NCBI RefSeq assembly: GCF_014873755.1
Contig: NZ_JADBEG010000001.1
Coordinates: 684,501 to 748,500 of the forward strand
Reading direction: 5' to 3'
DNA: 64,000 bases
Origin: Amycolatopsis lexingtonensis
GTDB taxonomy: Bacteria > Actinomycetota > Actinomycetes > Mycobacteriales > Pseudonocardiaceae
Position numbers and translations under genes: made by a program. Every line of letters starts with the position of its first letter. The first letter of the stretch is position 1. Of the stretch, positions 8,071-17,069 are shown in pieces. The notes beneath the pieces were generated by a model that made no database searches, had not been told where the DNA came from, and saw nothing but the letters and a program-made list of their open reading frames with translations.

Positions 8071-9212
8071 TGTCCCTTGTGGACGAATTCCAGTACGGGC
8101 TCGACGCGCCCATCTGCCTCACCTGGGAACTGACCTACGCCTGCAACCTTTCCTGCGTGCACTGCCTTTCCTCCTCCGGACGGCGGGACCCGCGCGAACT
8201 GTCCACAGCGGAGTGCAAGGCGCTGATCGACGAGTTCGAGCGCATGCAGGTCTTCTACGTCAACATCGGCGGCGGCGAGCCGACGGTGCGCCCGGACTTC
8301 TGGGAGCTCGTCGACTACGCCACCGAGCACCACGTCGGCGTCAAGTTCTCCACCAACGGCGTCAAGATCACCCCGGAGGTGGCGCGCCGGCTGGCCGCGA
8401 GCGACTACGTCGACGTCCAGATCTCCCTGGACGGCGCCACCGCCGAGGTCAACGACCACGTCCGCGGCCCCGGCTCCTACGCCACCGCGATCCGCGCCAT
8501 GCGGAACCTGGCGGACGCCGGTTTCGAGAACTTCAAGATCTCCGTGGTGATGACGCGCCACAACGTGAGCCAGCTCGACGCGTTCAAGGCGATCGCCGAC
8601 CGCTACGGCGCCCAGCTGCGGATCACGCGGCTGCGCCCGTCCGGCCGCGGCGCCGACACCTGGGACGAGCTGCACCCGACCGCCGCCCAGCAGCGGGAAC
8701 TCTACGACTGGCTGGTGGCGAAGGGCGAGAACGTCCTCACCGGCGACTCGTTCTTCCACCTGGCCGGCTACGGCGGGGGCGGGCTGCCGGGCCTGAACCT
8801 GTGCGGCGCCGGGCGGGTGGTGTGCCTGGTCGACCCGGTCGGCGACGTCTACGCGTGCCCGTTCGCCATCCACGACACCTTCCTGGCCGGCAACACCCGG
8901 TCCGAGGGCGGCTTCGCGCGCGTCTGGCGCGAGTCCGAGCTGTTCACTTCTCTGCGCAGCCCGCAAAGCGCGGGCGCGTGCACGTCGTGCTCGGCGTTCG
9001 ACGCCTGCCGCGGCGGCTGCATGGCCGCCAAGTTCTTCACCGGGCTGCCGCTGGACGGCCCGGACCCGGAATGCGTCCGCGGCCACGGCGAACTCGCGCT
9101 GGCGGGCGTCACCAGCGTCCCGAAGCCGTCGCTGGACCACTCCCACCGGCGCCGCCCGGTCCCGGTCACCATCGGGATGCGCCGCCCCTGCGACGAAAAC
9201 CCGCTGGCCTGA
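8070..9212 (+). CDS. mftC: mycofactocin radical SAM maturase MftC
   Basis: A 380-residue radical SAM/SPASM enzyme. The SAM-cluster motif CxxxCxxC is C25-C29-C32 (CNLSCVHC), followed by the NIGGGEP motif near residue 70. Eight further cysteines lie in the C-terminal third (LCGAG, VVCLVDP, YACPF, ACTSC, DACRGGC, PEC), fitting two auxiliary Fe-S clusters. It catalyses oxidative decarboxylation of the MftA C-terminal Tyr and then Val-Tyr carbon-carbon bond formation, with MftB as partner. It overlaps mftB and mftE by one base each. Confidence 0.97.
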   Translation: MSLVDEFQYGLDAPICLTWELTYACNLSCVHCLSSSGRRDPRELSTAECKALIDEFERMQVFYVNIGGGEPTVRPDFWELVDYATEHHVGVKFSTNGVKITPEVARRLAASDYVDVQISLDGATAEVNDHVRGPGSYATAIRAMRNLADAGFENFKISVVMTRHNVSQLDAFKAIADRYGAQLRITRLRPSGRGADTWDELHPTAAQQRELYDWLVAKGENVLTGDSFFHLAGYGGGGLPGLNLCGAGRVVCLVDPVGDVYACPFAIHDTFLAGNTRSEGGFARVWRESELFTSLRSPQSAGACTSCSAFDACRGGCMAAKFFTGLPLDGPDPECVRGHGELALAGVTSVPKPSLDHSHRRRPVPVTIGMRRPCDENPLA

Positions 9213-9895
9213 TGGTGCGCCTCGCGGACCTGTCCTGGCCGGACGTCGCCGATCGCGCGGCCTCGGGAGCGATCCTGGCGGTCCCGGTCGGCGCGACCGA
9301 GCAGCACGGCCCGCACCTCCCGCTGACGACCGACACCGACATCGCCCTCGAGCTGTGCGACCGGCTGGCCGGGGCCCGCCCGCAAGTCGTGGTGGCCCCG
9401 GCGGTGCCGTACGGCTCGAGCGGCGAGCACGCGGGGTTCGCGGGGACGCTTTCGATCGGCCAGGAGGCGACGGAGTTCTTGCTGCTGGAACTGGGCCGCT
9501 CGGCGGCGGAGACGTTCGGGCGCGTGCTGTTCGTCTCCGCCCACGGCGGCAATACGGGCCCGGTGACCCGCGCGGCGGCCCGGCTGCGGGCGGAGTCGCG
9601 GGACGTTTCGGTGTTCTCGCCGAGCTGGCCGGGGGAGCCGCACGCGGGCCGGGCGGAAACGGCGCTGCAGCTGGCGATGCGGCCGGAAGGTGTCCGGATG
9701 GAGCGGGCGGTGGCGGGGGACCGGAGGCCGATCGGGGAACTGTTGCCGCTGTTGCGGGAGGGCGGGGTGCGCGCGGTCACGACGACCGGCGTGCTCGGCG
9801 ACCCGAGATCGGCGACCGCCGCCGAGGGCGCGGAGTTGCTGGGCGAGCTGACGGCGGCGCTGGTGTCGCATGTGGACGGATGGGGACGGGGATGA
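9212..9895 (+). CDS. mftE: mycofactocin peptidase MftE (creatininase family)
   Basis: A 227-residue creatininase-fold metallopeptidase. Metal-binding motifs are GATEQHGPHLPLTTD near residue 26, SAHGGNTG near residue 108 and PHAGRAET near residue 146. In the known pathway MftE releases the cyclised AHDP dipeptide from the MftC-modified precursor. It directly follows mftC, where Mycobacterium has mftD. It overlaps the following SDR gene by ATGA. Confidence 0.95.
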   Translation: MVRLADLSWPDVADRAASGAILAVPVGATEQHGPHLPLTTDTDIALELCDRLAGARPQVVVAPAVPYGSSGEHAGFAGTLSIGQEATEFLLLELGRSAAETFGRVLFVSAHGGNTGPVTRAAARLRAESRDVSVFSPSWPGEPHAGRAETALQLAMRPEGVRMERAVAGDRRPIGELLPLLREGGVRAVTTTGVLGDPRSATAAEGAELLGELTAALVSHVDGWGRG

Positions 9896-10674
9896 CACGG
9901 ACAGCGCTCGTCACCGGTGCCGCGCGGGGGATCGGGGCCGCCACCGTCCTTCGCCTGGCGCAGCAAGGGTACGCCGTCCTCGCCGTCGACCTGGCCGCCG
10001 ATGATCCCGCCCTGCCCTACCCCCTGGGCACCGAAGCCGAACTCGCCGCCGTTGTCGAAAAGGCGGGCGAGCAAACCGCCCCCTTCATCGCCGACGTCCG
10101 GGACCTCGCAGCAATGCAAGCCGCCGTCGCACAAGCCGAACAGCGCTGGGGCGGCCTCGACGTCGCCATCGCCGCGGCAGGGGTCGTCGCCGGGGGCGTG
10201 CCGCTCTGGGAGGTGCCGGAAGACCAAGAACGGGCGGTCCTGGAGGTCGACCTCCACGGCGTCGTCCACCTCGCCCGCGCCGCCATACCCGCGCTGCTGC
10301 GAAGGCCGCAACCCCGGTCAGGCCGGTTCCTCGCCGTCGCTTCGGCCGCCGCCACGCGGGGGTTGCCGATGCTCGCCGCCTACTGCGCCGCGAAAGCCGG
10401 GGTGGCCGGGCTCGTCCGGGCGCTCGGGGCCGAGCTGGGGGAGACCGGCGTGACCGCCAACGCCGTCAGCCCGGGCTCGACCGACACCCCCATCCTCGCC
10501 GAAAGCGCCCGGCTCTACGCCCTGCCCGACGCCGCCGCCTTCGCCGCGCAGCAGCCGGTCCACCGGCTGCTCGACCCCGATGAAGTCGCCGCCGTGCTGG
10601 CGTTCCTCGCCGGACCGGACAGCGGGGCCGTGACCGGCGCCGTCGTGCCCGTGGACGGAGGGCTGGCCCTGTGA
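9892..10674 (+). CDS. mycofactocin-coupled short-chain dehydrogenase/reductase
   Basis: A 260-residue SDR: TGAARGIG cofactor motif at residues 8-15, AAAG, catalytic YCAAK, and the C-terminal GAVVPVDGG. Between the second beta strand and the DVRD motif there is an insertion of roughly 20 residues beginning PYPLGTEAEL. This insertion marks the mycofactocin-dependent SDR group (TIGR03971-like), in which NAD is held tightly and mycofactocin reoxidises it. It lies inside the maturation operon, ATGA-coupled to mftE and GTGA-coupled to mftF. This suggests it is a dedicated client, perhaps an alcohol dehydrogenase. The substrate is unknown. Confidence 0.9.
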   Translation: MTRTALVTGAARGIGAATVLRLAQQGYAVLAVDLAADDPALPYPLGTEAELAAVVEKAGEQTAPFIADVRDLAAMQAAVAQAEQRWGGLDVAIAAAGVVAGGVPLWEVPEDQERAVLEVDLHGVVHLARAAIPALLRRPQPRSGRFLAVASAAATRGLPMLAAYCAAKAGVAGLVRALGAELGETGVTANAVSPGSTDTPILAESARLYALPDAAAFAAQQPVHRLLDPDEVAAVLAFLAGPDSGAVTGAVVPVDGGLAL

Positions 10675-12080
10675 CGCCCCTGCCACCCGGGTTCCGCGTC
10701 GAACTCGACCGCGACACCAAGCAGCTGACCGCCGACCTCCTCTTCGGCGGCTCCCCGGCCCGCGTCCTGCGGCTGACCGCCGCCGGGCAGGCCGCGTTGC
10801 GGGACCTCGCCGACGCACCCGTCACGTCCGCGGCCACCGGCGCGCTCGCCCGGCACCTCACCGACGCCGGGCTCGCCCACCCCGTGCCGCCCGCACCGGA
10901 CCGGCCCGCGGACCTCACCGTCGTCGTCCCGGTGCTCGGCCGGCCGGGGCCGCTGGCCCGCTGCCTCGCCGGGCTCGGCGACCGGCACCCGGTCCTCGTC
11001 GTCGACGACGGCTCCGCAGACCCCGCCGCCATCGCCGGGGTGGCCGCCGCGCACGGCGCGAAACTCGTGCGCCGGGACGTCAACGGCGGCCCCGGCGTGG
11101 CCCGAAACACCGCGCTGGAACACGTTTCCACCGGGCTGGTGGCCTTTGTGGACAGTGACTGCGTTCCCACGCCCGGCTGGGCGGACGCGCTGGCCGCCCA
11201 CTTCGCCGACCCGCTCGTCGCCGCGGTCGCGCCCCGCGTGCGCGCGCTCGCCCCGGACACCGCCGCCGGCCGGTACACCCGGGCCGCCTCCAGCCTCGAC
11301 CTCGGGGACCGGCCCGCGCGGGTCGCGCCCGGCACGCGGACGTCGTACGTGCCGACCGCCGCGCTCGTCGTCCGCCGGAGCGCACTCACCGAGGTCGGCG
11401 CCTTCGATCCCGCGCTGCGCGTCGGCGAGGACGTCGACCTGGTCTGGCGGCTGCACACGGCCGGGCACCGGATCCGGTACGCCCCGGACGTCACCGTCGC
11501 CCACCACGAACCGGAAAGCTGGCGCGCGCTGCTCGGCAGGCGCGCCCGCTACGGCACGTCCGCCGCGCCGCTGGCGAAGCGGCACCCGGGCGCGCTGGCG
11601 CCGCTGGCACTGCACCCGTGGCCCACCCTCACCGTCGGCGCGCTGCTGGCCGGCCGTCCGCTGCTCGCCGCGGGCGGGTTCGCCGGCGCGGTGGGCGGCA
11701 TGGTCCGCACCCTGCGTGCCCACGACGTCCCGGCCGACGGCGTCGTGCGGGCGATGGCCACCGCCGTCCACCAGACGTGGCTCGGCTGCGGCCGCTACGG
11801 CACCCAGTTCGCCGCGCCGCTGCTCGCCGCCCTGCTGGTCCCGCGGGGGTGGCGCCGCCGCGCCGCCGTCGCGTCCCTGCTGCTCGGCCCGCCGCTGACC
11901 GCGTGGGCCAAGCACAGACCCGGACTCGATCCGGTCCGCTACACCGCGGCCGCGATCGCCGACGACGTCGCGTACGGCGGCGGCGTCTGGGCCGGCTGCC
12001 TGGCCCACCGCACCCTCGAGCCGGTCCGCCCGGCTCTCGTCCGCCGCCCCTTGCGCTTCACCACGAAGGGAACCCGATGA
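10671..12080 (+). CDS. mftF: mycofactocin glycosyltransferase MftF
   Basis: A 469-residue protein. Residues 1-75 form a small N-terminal domain typical of MftF. A GT2 glycosyltransferase domain follows: VVVPVLGRPG, VLVVDDGS, GGPGVARNTAL, then the DSDC metal site and GEDVDLVWR near residue 255. The C-terminal part is hydrophobic and probably membrane-associated (ALAPLALHPWPTLTVGALL region). MftF attaches the oligo-glucose chain to pre-mycofactocin. The GTG start overlaps the SDR stop, and the stop overlaps mftD by ATGA. Confidence 0.94.
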   Translation: MTPLPPGFRVELDRDTKQLTADLLFGGSPARVLRLTAAGQAALRDLADAPVTSAATGALARHLTDAGLAHPVPPAPDRPADLTVVVPVLGRPGPLARCLAGLGDRHPVLVVDDGSADPAAIAGVAAAHGAKLVRRDVNGGPGVARNTALEHVSTGLVAFVDSDCVPTPGWADALAAHFADPLVAAVAPRVRALAPDTAAGRYTRAASSLDLGDRPARVAPGTRTSYVPTAALVVRRSALTEVGAFDPALRVGEDVDLVWRLHTAGHRIRYAPDVTVAHHEPESWRALLGRRARYGTSAAPLAKRHPGALAPLALHPWPTLTVGALLAGRPLLAAGGFAGAVGGMVRTLRAHDVPADGVVRAMATAVHQTWLGCGRYGTQFAAPLLAALLVPRGWRRRAAVASLLLGPPLTAWAKHRPGLDPVRYTAAAIADDVAYGGGVWAGCLAHRTLEPVRPALVRRPLRFTTKGTR

Positions 12081-13270
12081 GCACCTGGTTCGAATCCATC
12101 GCCGAAGCCCAGCGCCGCGCCAAGAAACGGCTGCCCGCGTCGGTCTACTCCGCCCTGATCGCCGGTTCGGAGAAGGGCCTCACGCTGGCCGACAACCTCG
12201 GCGCGTTCGACGAGCTGCGGTTCGCGCCGCGCACGGCGGGCCACCACGCGCAGCGGGAGCTGGGCACGCACGTCCTCGGCCGCGACGTCGCCCTCCCGGT
12301 GCTGATCTCCCCGACCGGCGTGCAGGCCGTGCACCCCGACGGCGAAGTCGCGGTGGCCAGGGCGGCCGCCGCGCGCGGGACGTCGATCGGGCTGTCCTCC
12401 TTCGGCAGCAAGCCGATCGAGGACGTGGTCGCCGCGAACCCGAACACGTACTTCCAGGTCTACTGGACCGGTACGCGCGACGACATCCGCCGCCGTCTCG
12501 ACCGCGCCCGCGCCGCCGGAGCCGTCGGCATCATCCTCACGCTCGACTGGTCGTTCTCGCACAGCCGCGACTGGGGCAGCCCGCACATCCCCGAGCGGCT
12601 GACCCCGCGCGAACTGCTGCGCTTCGCCCCGGAAGGGCTGACCCGCCCGCGCTGGCTCCTGGACTACGTCAAGACGCGGCGGCTGCCCGACTTGAGCGTG
12701 CCGAACATGGCGTCACCGGGCGAAGAAGCACCGACGTTCTTCGGCGCGTACGGCCAGTGGATGCAAACGCCGCCGCCGTCGTGGGAAGACGTGGCCTGGC
12801 TGCGCGCGCAGTGGGACGGGCCGTTCCTGCTCAAGGGCGTGATCCGGGTCGACGAGGCCCGCCGCGCGGTCGACGCCGGCGTCAGCGCGCTCTCGGTGTC
12901 CAACCACGGCGGCAACAACCTCGACGGCACTCCGGCCACGATCCGGGCCCTGCCCGCGATCGCGGACGCGGTCGGCTCGGAGGTCGAAGTCCTGCTGGAC
13001 GGCGGCATCCGCCGCGGCAGCGACGTGGTGAAAGCACTGGCACTCGGGGCCAAGGCGGTCCTGATCGGCCGCGCGTACCTGTGGGGCCTGGCGGCCGGCG
13101 GGCAGGCCGGGGTGGAGAACGTCCTCGACGTGCTGCGCAACGGGATCGACTCGACGCTGCTGGCGCTGGGCAAGAAGAGCGTCCACGAACTCACCCGGGA
13201 GGACGTGCTGGCGCCGGACGGCTTCGCGGCCGAACTCGGCGCCGCGCACGAGCGTGGCCCGGGCTCGTGA
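12077..13270 (+). CDS. mftD: mycofactocin FMN-dependent dehydrogenase MftD
   Basis: A 397-residue lactate/glycolate-oxidase-type FMN enzyme. Signatures are ISPTGVQAVHPDGE, FQVYWTGTR, the active-site SNHGGNNLDG and the phosphate-binding DGGIRRGSDVVKALALGAKAV. MftD oxidatively deaminates AHDP to the alpha-keto-amide pre-mycofactocin, creating the redox centre. It is the last gene here, whereas in mycobacteria it is fourth. No GMC oxidoreductase (mftG) follows. Its stop codon lies in the loop and right arm of a strong hairpin. Confidence 0.95.
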   Translation: MSTWFESIAEAQRRAKKRLPASVYSALIAGSEKGLTLADNLGAFDELRFAPRTAGHHAQRELGTHVLGRDVALPVLISPTGVQAVHPDGEVAVARAAAARGTSIGLSSFGSKPIEDVVAANPNTYFQVYWTGTRDDIRRRLDRARAAGAVGIILTLDWSFSHSRDWGSPHIPERLTPRELLRFAPEGLTRPRWLLDYVKTRRLPDLSVPNMASPGEEAPTFFGAYGQWMQTPPPSWEDVAWLRAQWDGPFLLKGVIRVDEARRAVDAGVSALSVSNHGGNNLDGTPATIRALPAIADAVGSEVEVLLDGGIRRGSDVVKALALGAKAVLIGRAYLWGLAAGGQAGVENVLDVLRNGIDSTLLALGKKSVHELTREDVLAPDGFAAELGAAHERGPGS

Positions 13271-13286
13271 GCCCGGGCCACGCTCG
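13249..13286 (+). terminator. bidirectional terminator between mftD and the snapalysin gene
   Basis: A perfect 18-bp stem, 13249-13266 with 13269-13286, with a 2-nt loop at base pairing limit. The left arm is the last codons of mftD and the loop/right arm contain the TGA. It sits between two convergent genes, six bases before the snapalysin stop, so it can end transcripts from both sides. Confidence 0.85.
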
Positions 13287-13292
13287 GCGGGA

Positions 13293-13847
13293 TCAGTAGC
13301 CGTAAACGGTTTCGTAGACCCGCTCCTGCGCGTTCGTCGCGACCAGGCCGTTGGCCCACAGCTGGTTCACGCGGCTGCGCTCGGTCGAGTTCGGGAACGC
13401 GTTCGTGCAGGACGGGCCGGGGCCGCCACCCGACATCAGCTCCGAGCACGGGCCCGAGTAGTGGTCGGGCAGCCCGAGGGCGTGGCCGGTCTCGTGGGCC
13501 GCGATGCGGGTCGGGTTGTACTGGCGGGCCTGGGTGTAGTCGATGAAGATGGTGCCGCTGCCGTGCCCGTTGGTCGAGGCGTAGGACCCGCGGGGGTCGT
13601 TGCCCTCGGTGTAGCGCAGGCTCGCGCCGGAGTTGCGCTCGACCAGTCTGACGTTGGTGACGCTGTTGTTCCAGTTGGCGGCACCGGCGTTGATCACCGA
13701 GCGGAACGTCGGTGCGCTGGCGGTGCTGTAGTACACCGTGGTGACCGCGGCTTCCTGCTCGGTGGCGGCCGACGCGGTCCCCGCGGCGAGCGGGGTCAGG
13801 GTCAGGGCGAGTGCGGCTGCGCCGACCAGGGCGAACTTCCTCGACAT
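13293..13847 (-). CDS. snapalysin-type small neutral metalloprotease (M7)
   Basis: A 184-residue secreted zinc protease. The signal peptide ends at GTASAA (about residue 28), followed by a short propeptide and then the catalytic domain. Zinc motif [15 protein letters not shown] fits HExxHxxGxxD (third ligand Asp), the mark of the M7 family. The following [16 protein letters not shown] holds the Met-turn and a disulfide. The size matches Streptomyces small neutral proteases, which cleave on the P1' side of Tyr/Phe. No LysR activator lies next to it, unlike many Streptomyces homologues. Confidence 0.93.
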   Translation of the reverse strand: MSRKFALVGAAALALTLTPLAAGTASAATEQEAAVTTVYYSTASAPTFRSVINAGAANWNNSVTNVRLVERNSGASLRYTEGNDPRGSYASTNGHGSGTIFIDYTQARQYNPTRIAAHETGHALGLPDHYSGPCSELMSGGGPGPSCTNAFPNSTERSRVNQLWANGLVATNAQERVYETVYGY

Positions 13848-13996
13848 CGGAGAACTCCTCGTGGGGACGGGGATTTGCCGGATTTGCGCGCGCTGTCGAG
13901 AATTTACCGGGAAGACACCTTGGTCCGGAGCCGACTAACGTAGGGGCCGGGAAGTGGTGATTTACCACCACCTTCGACGGGTTGACACCGCCGCGG

Positions 13997-14554
13997 TCAG
14001 CTCTCCCGGGTCAGGTCCAGCAACTGCTGCTCCAGCTGCCGTGCCGCGGCGACGTCGATGCCGACGCCCCACAGCGGCGCGGTGCTCGCCCCGTCGGCCG
14101 CGGCCACCACGAGGGTGACGACGGACGCGGGCAGCCCGTCGTCGTGGAGCTCGCGGTCCCAGCGCTCGGCGTCCGCGCGCGCCATCGCGCCGATCTCCGG
14201 GATCGAGATCAGCTGGGCGATCAGCGCGATGTTCTCCCGGACGGCGACCTCGTCCTGGGACGTGTCCAGCGACGCCCGGACGTAGGCGCGGGTGAGCCGC
14301 CCCGGCGCGGTGTCGGTGGGGTCGAGCGCCGCGTGCACCTCGGCGCGGAAGGTGTCGAGGATGTCCTGGGCGAGCGTGCGCACCAGCGCGTCCTTGGCCG
14401 GGAAGTGGTACAGCAGCCCGCCTTTCGACACGCCGGCTTCCCGCGCGATGTCGTCGAGCGACGCCGAGATCCCGCGCGTGCGGATGGCGGTCGCGGCCGC
14501 GTCGAGCAGCGCCCGGCGGGTTTCTCCCGGGCCGCGCCCGGCTTTGCGAGGCAT
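13997..14554 (-). CDS. TetR family regulator of the adjacent DHA2 exporter
   Basis: A 185-residue TetR protein. The N-terminus is basic (MPRKAGRGPGETRR) and the HTH contains ISASLDDIAREAGVSKGG, followed by LLYHFPAKDAL. The C-terminal domain is of the TetR_C_37 kind (inference). The ATG lies 2 bases after the exporter stop, so it is second in a two-gene operon and autoregulated through the exporter promoter. The 38-bp palindrome upstream of the exporter is its probable site. Confidence 0.88.
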   Translation of the reverse strand: MPRKAGRGPGETRRALLDAAATAIRTRGISASLDDIAREAGVSKGGLLYHFPAKDALVRTLAQDILDTFRAEVHAALDPTDTAPGRLTRAYVRASLDTSQDEVAVRENIALIAQLISIPEIGAMARADAERWDRELHDDGLPASVVTLVVAAADGASTAPLWGVGIDVAAARQLEQQLLDLTRES

Positions 14555-14556
14555 GC

Positions 14557-16044
14557 TCAGTCCTTTCCGGACGGAATGGTACGCCAGGCGATCAGCGCGG
14601 CGACGGCGGTGACGGCGGCCGCCGCCAGCGACGTGACCTGCATGGCGCCGGTGAAGGCGTCCCGCGCCGCCTGCGCGAGGTCCGACGCCGGGTCGAGCGC
14701 GGCCGTGGCCGAAGCGAGGGACTCCCGGACCTCGCCGGGCGCGCCGGCGGGCAGGAAAGCGCGGTACACCACGGTGACCAGCGAGCCGAGGAGCGCGATG
14801 CCCAGTGCCGCACCGAGTTCGTAGGCCGTCTCGGAGATCGCCGACGCCGAGCCCGCCTTGTCCCGCGGGACGGCCGAGAGCACCGAGTCGACGGTGAGCG
14901 TCAGCGCCAGCCCGACGCCGAGGCCGACCGGCACCAGGGTCAGGCCCAGCCACCAGTACTGCGGCGCCTCTTCGGCGACGGCGACGAGCGCCAGCCCGAG
15001 CGCGGCGACGGCCAGGCCCGCGGCGACGGCCCGGCCCTGCCCGAGCCGCCGCACGACCACGCCGACCGCGGCCACGACGACGATCGAGGCCAGCGTCGCC
15101 GGCATCTCCGCGAGCCCCGCCCGCAGCGGCGAGAAACCACGCACCAGCTGCAGGTACTGCGAGAAGAAGAACAATAGTCCCATCAGCGCGAAGACCGCGA
15201 TGAAGTTCGCGAGCACCGCGCCGCTGAACGCGCCGTTGCGGAACAGGTCGACGTCGATCAGCGGGCCGGCCGTCCGCCGCTGACGGCGGATGAACAGCAC
15301 CCCGGCGGCGATACCGAGCGCGGCGGCCACGGCCACCCGCGCGTCGACGCCTTCGCTGACGGCGTGCTTGACCGCGTAGACGAGCGGGACGATCGCCACC
15401 ATCGACAGCGCCGCCGAGAGCAGGTCGAACCGGCCCGGGTTCGGGTCGCGCGACTCGGGGAGCAGGACCGCGCCCGCGATCAGGAAGGCGATGACGACCG
15501 GCACGTTGATCAGGAACACCGAGCCCCACCAGTAGTGCTCCAGCAGGGTGCCGCCGAGGAGCGGGCCGAGCGCGATGCCGCCGCCGGACCCGGCCGACCA
15601 GATCGCGATGGCGCGGGTGCGCTCGCGCGGGTCGGCGAACAGGGTGCGGATGAGCGAGAGCGTCGACGGCATGATCGTCGCACCCGCGACGCCGAGCAGC
15701 AGCCGGGCGACGACGAGCACGCCGGCGGTCGGGGCGAAGGCGGCCAGGACGGAGGCGGCGCCGAACGCGGCCGTGCCGAGGAGCAGCACCTTCTTGCGGC
15801 CGAAGCGGTCGGCGAGGTTCCCCGCCGTGACGAGCAGACCGGCCAGCGCCAGGGAGTAGACGTCGCCGATCCACAGGATTTCGGTGGCGCTCGGCGCGAG
15901 TTCGCGGGTCAGCGACGGCACGGCGAGGTACAGCACGGTGCCGTCGATCGCGAGCAGGAGCACCGCGCCGACGAGCACGCCCAGCGCGGCCCACCGGCGA
16001 CGGGGGCTGAGGGACGGGTGGAGCGGTGCCCGGGTCGTGGTCAT
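14557..16044 (-). CDS. DHA2 family (QacA/SmvA-like) MFS drug exporter
   Basis: A 495-residue, 14-helix drug:H+ antiporter. Motif D1/A: LAIDGTVLYLAVPSLTREL in helix 1 and GNLADRFGRKK in the loop between helices 2 and 3. Motif C-like GSGGGIALGPLLGG lies in helix 5. It is closest to the QacA/SmvA/LfrA type that expels cationic compounds. A -10-like TATAGT lies 7 bases before the ATG and no Shine-Dalgarno is visible, so the message is probably leaderless. The promoter lies inside the large palindrome. It forms an operon with tetR downstream. Confidence 0.9.
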   Translation of the reverse strand: MTTTRAPLHPSLSPRRRWAALGVLVGAVLLLAIDGTVLYLAVPSLTRELAPSATEILWIGDVYSLALAGLLVTAGNLADRFGRKKVLLLGTAAFGAASVLAAFAPTAGVLVVARLLLGVAGATIMPSTLSLIRTLFADPRERTRAIAIWSAGSGGGIALGPLLGGTLLEHYWWGSVFLINVPVVIAFLIAGAVLLPESRDPNPGRFDLLSAALSMVAIVPLVYAVKHAVSEGVDARVAVAAALGIAAGVLFIRRQRRTAGPLIDVDLFRNGAFSGAVLANFIAVFALMGLLFFFSQYLQLVRGFSPLRAGLAEMPATLASIVVVAAVGVVVRRLGQGRAVAAGLAVAALGLALVAVAEEAPQYWWLGLTLVPVGLGVGLALTLTVDSVLSAVPRDKAGSASAISETAYELGAALGIALLGSLVTVVYRAFLPAGAPGEVRESLASATAALDPASDLAQAARDAFTGAMQVTSLAAAAVTAVAALIAWRTIPSGKD

Positions 16045-16082
16045 ACCCGTTACTATACCGTCTGGACGGTACAGTAACGGGT
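16045..16082 (-). promoter_or_regulatory. 38-bp palindromic operator/promoter of the DHA2 exporter
   Basis: Two 18-bp arms (16045-16062 and 16065-16082) pair with one mismatch around a TG centre. The inner core is TACCGTCTGGACGGTA, a typical TetR operator form. On the minus strand the arm nearest the gene contains TATAGT at 16057-16052, followed after 7 bases by the start codon, so operator and -10 box coincide. Confidence 0.8.
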
Positions 16083-16097
16083 GACGTCAGCCACCGC

Positions 16098-16922
16098 TCA
16101 GGGCTTCGCCAGGAAGAAGTAGGCGTAGTTCTTGTCGAGGTCGTTGCGCGGCACCAGCTGGACGGCCGCGGGCGTCAGGCCGCACCGCGTGGCCAGCTCC
16201 CAGAAGTCCGCGATCGGGTAGGTCGTCATCTCCGCGAGCCCGGACCGGTAGCCGCGGCGGCGCGGCCGGGTCCACCAGCTGCCGGTGTCGTACTTGATCT
16301 GGATGAGGGCCAGGCCGCCGGGTGCCAGCAGCCGCGACGCGATGCGCAGCAGGCGTTCGCCGTACTCCGGCGTCGGGATCAGCTCGAAGACGTAGAAGCT
16401 GAGGAACACGTCGCAGGGCTCACCGATCTTCGCCAGTGCCGCTTCGGGCTCCTCGACGTCGATGGAGACCGGCGTGAACGGCGTGTCGCACACGGCGGCG
16501 ACCTCGCGCCCGCACTCGGCCAGCGTGTCGGCGGAGATGTCGACGCCGAAGTACTCCAGGGCGCGCGGGGCGAAGCTGACCGCGTTGGCGCCCCCGCCGC
16601 AGCCCCAGTCGACGATCCGGTGCCACGGCCGCGTGAACCCGGCCATCCCGGCACCCCGCTCGAACAGCTCGAGGTGCTCGCGGCCGATGCGCGACCAGAG
16701 GTCGTTGTCCTGGAACACCGACGCGTCCCGCCAGTGCGAATTCGCCCGCCACCGGTCGCCGGCCGGGTCGCGCCAGTACGCCTGCGCGTCGGTCGAGATC
16801 CGGCCTTCGGACTGCCGGGCTCCCACGCCGGTCAGCGTCCGCTGGACCAGGTCTTCCGCCCGCCGGGCGATCCGTTTCGCGTGCCGGGTCGCGGTCGACG
16901 TGCTGGGCGCCAAGCTGAACAT
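16098..16922 (-). CDS. class I SAM-dependent methyltransferase
   Basis: A 274-residue protein. The N-terminal 70 residues are basic and helical (TATRHAKRIARRAEDL). A Rossmann methyltransferase domain follows: motif I VDWGCGGGANAVSFAP near residue 105, then VDIS (motif II), PCDVFLSFYVFELIP (motif III/post-II) and LAPGGLALIQIKYD. The WRANSHWRD and GYRSGLAEMTTYP parts do not betray a substrate. It resembles methyltransferases that modify sugars or small metabolites in glycan or antibiotic loci, but no such locus is here. The start codon abuts the gap shared with a divergent small gene. Confidence 0.8.
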   Translation of the reverse strand: MFSLAPSTSTATRHAKRIARRAEDLVQRTLTGVGARQSEGRISTDAQAYWRDPAGDRWRANSHWRDASVFQDNDLWSRIGREHLELFERGAGMAGFTRPWHRIVDWGCGGGANAVSFAPRALEYFGVDISADTLAECGREVAAVCDTPFTPVSIDVEEPEAALAKIGEPCDVFLSFYVFELIPTPEYGERLLRIASRLLAPGGLALIQIKYDTGSWWTRPRRRGYRSGLAEMTTYPIADFWELATRCGLTPAAVQLVPRNDLDKNYAYFFLAKP

Positions 16923-17069
16923 GTGTCACCATCCGCGGTAGGGGTTGTGCCACCGGGAATGTCGACGGAGCGACGGCGGTTGTTTGGGGGCGAAGGTCCT
17001 CGCCGGTCCCGTGCGGAAAAGGACCGGATCGGGCCGGACGGCCCTGGCGGGGCACCGGGAGGAGCGGGG

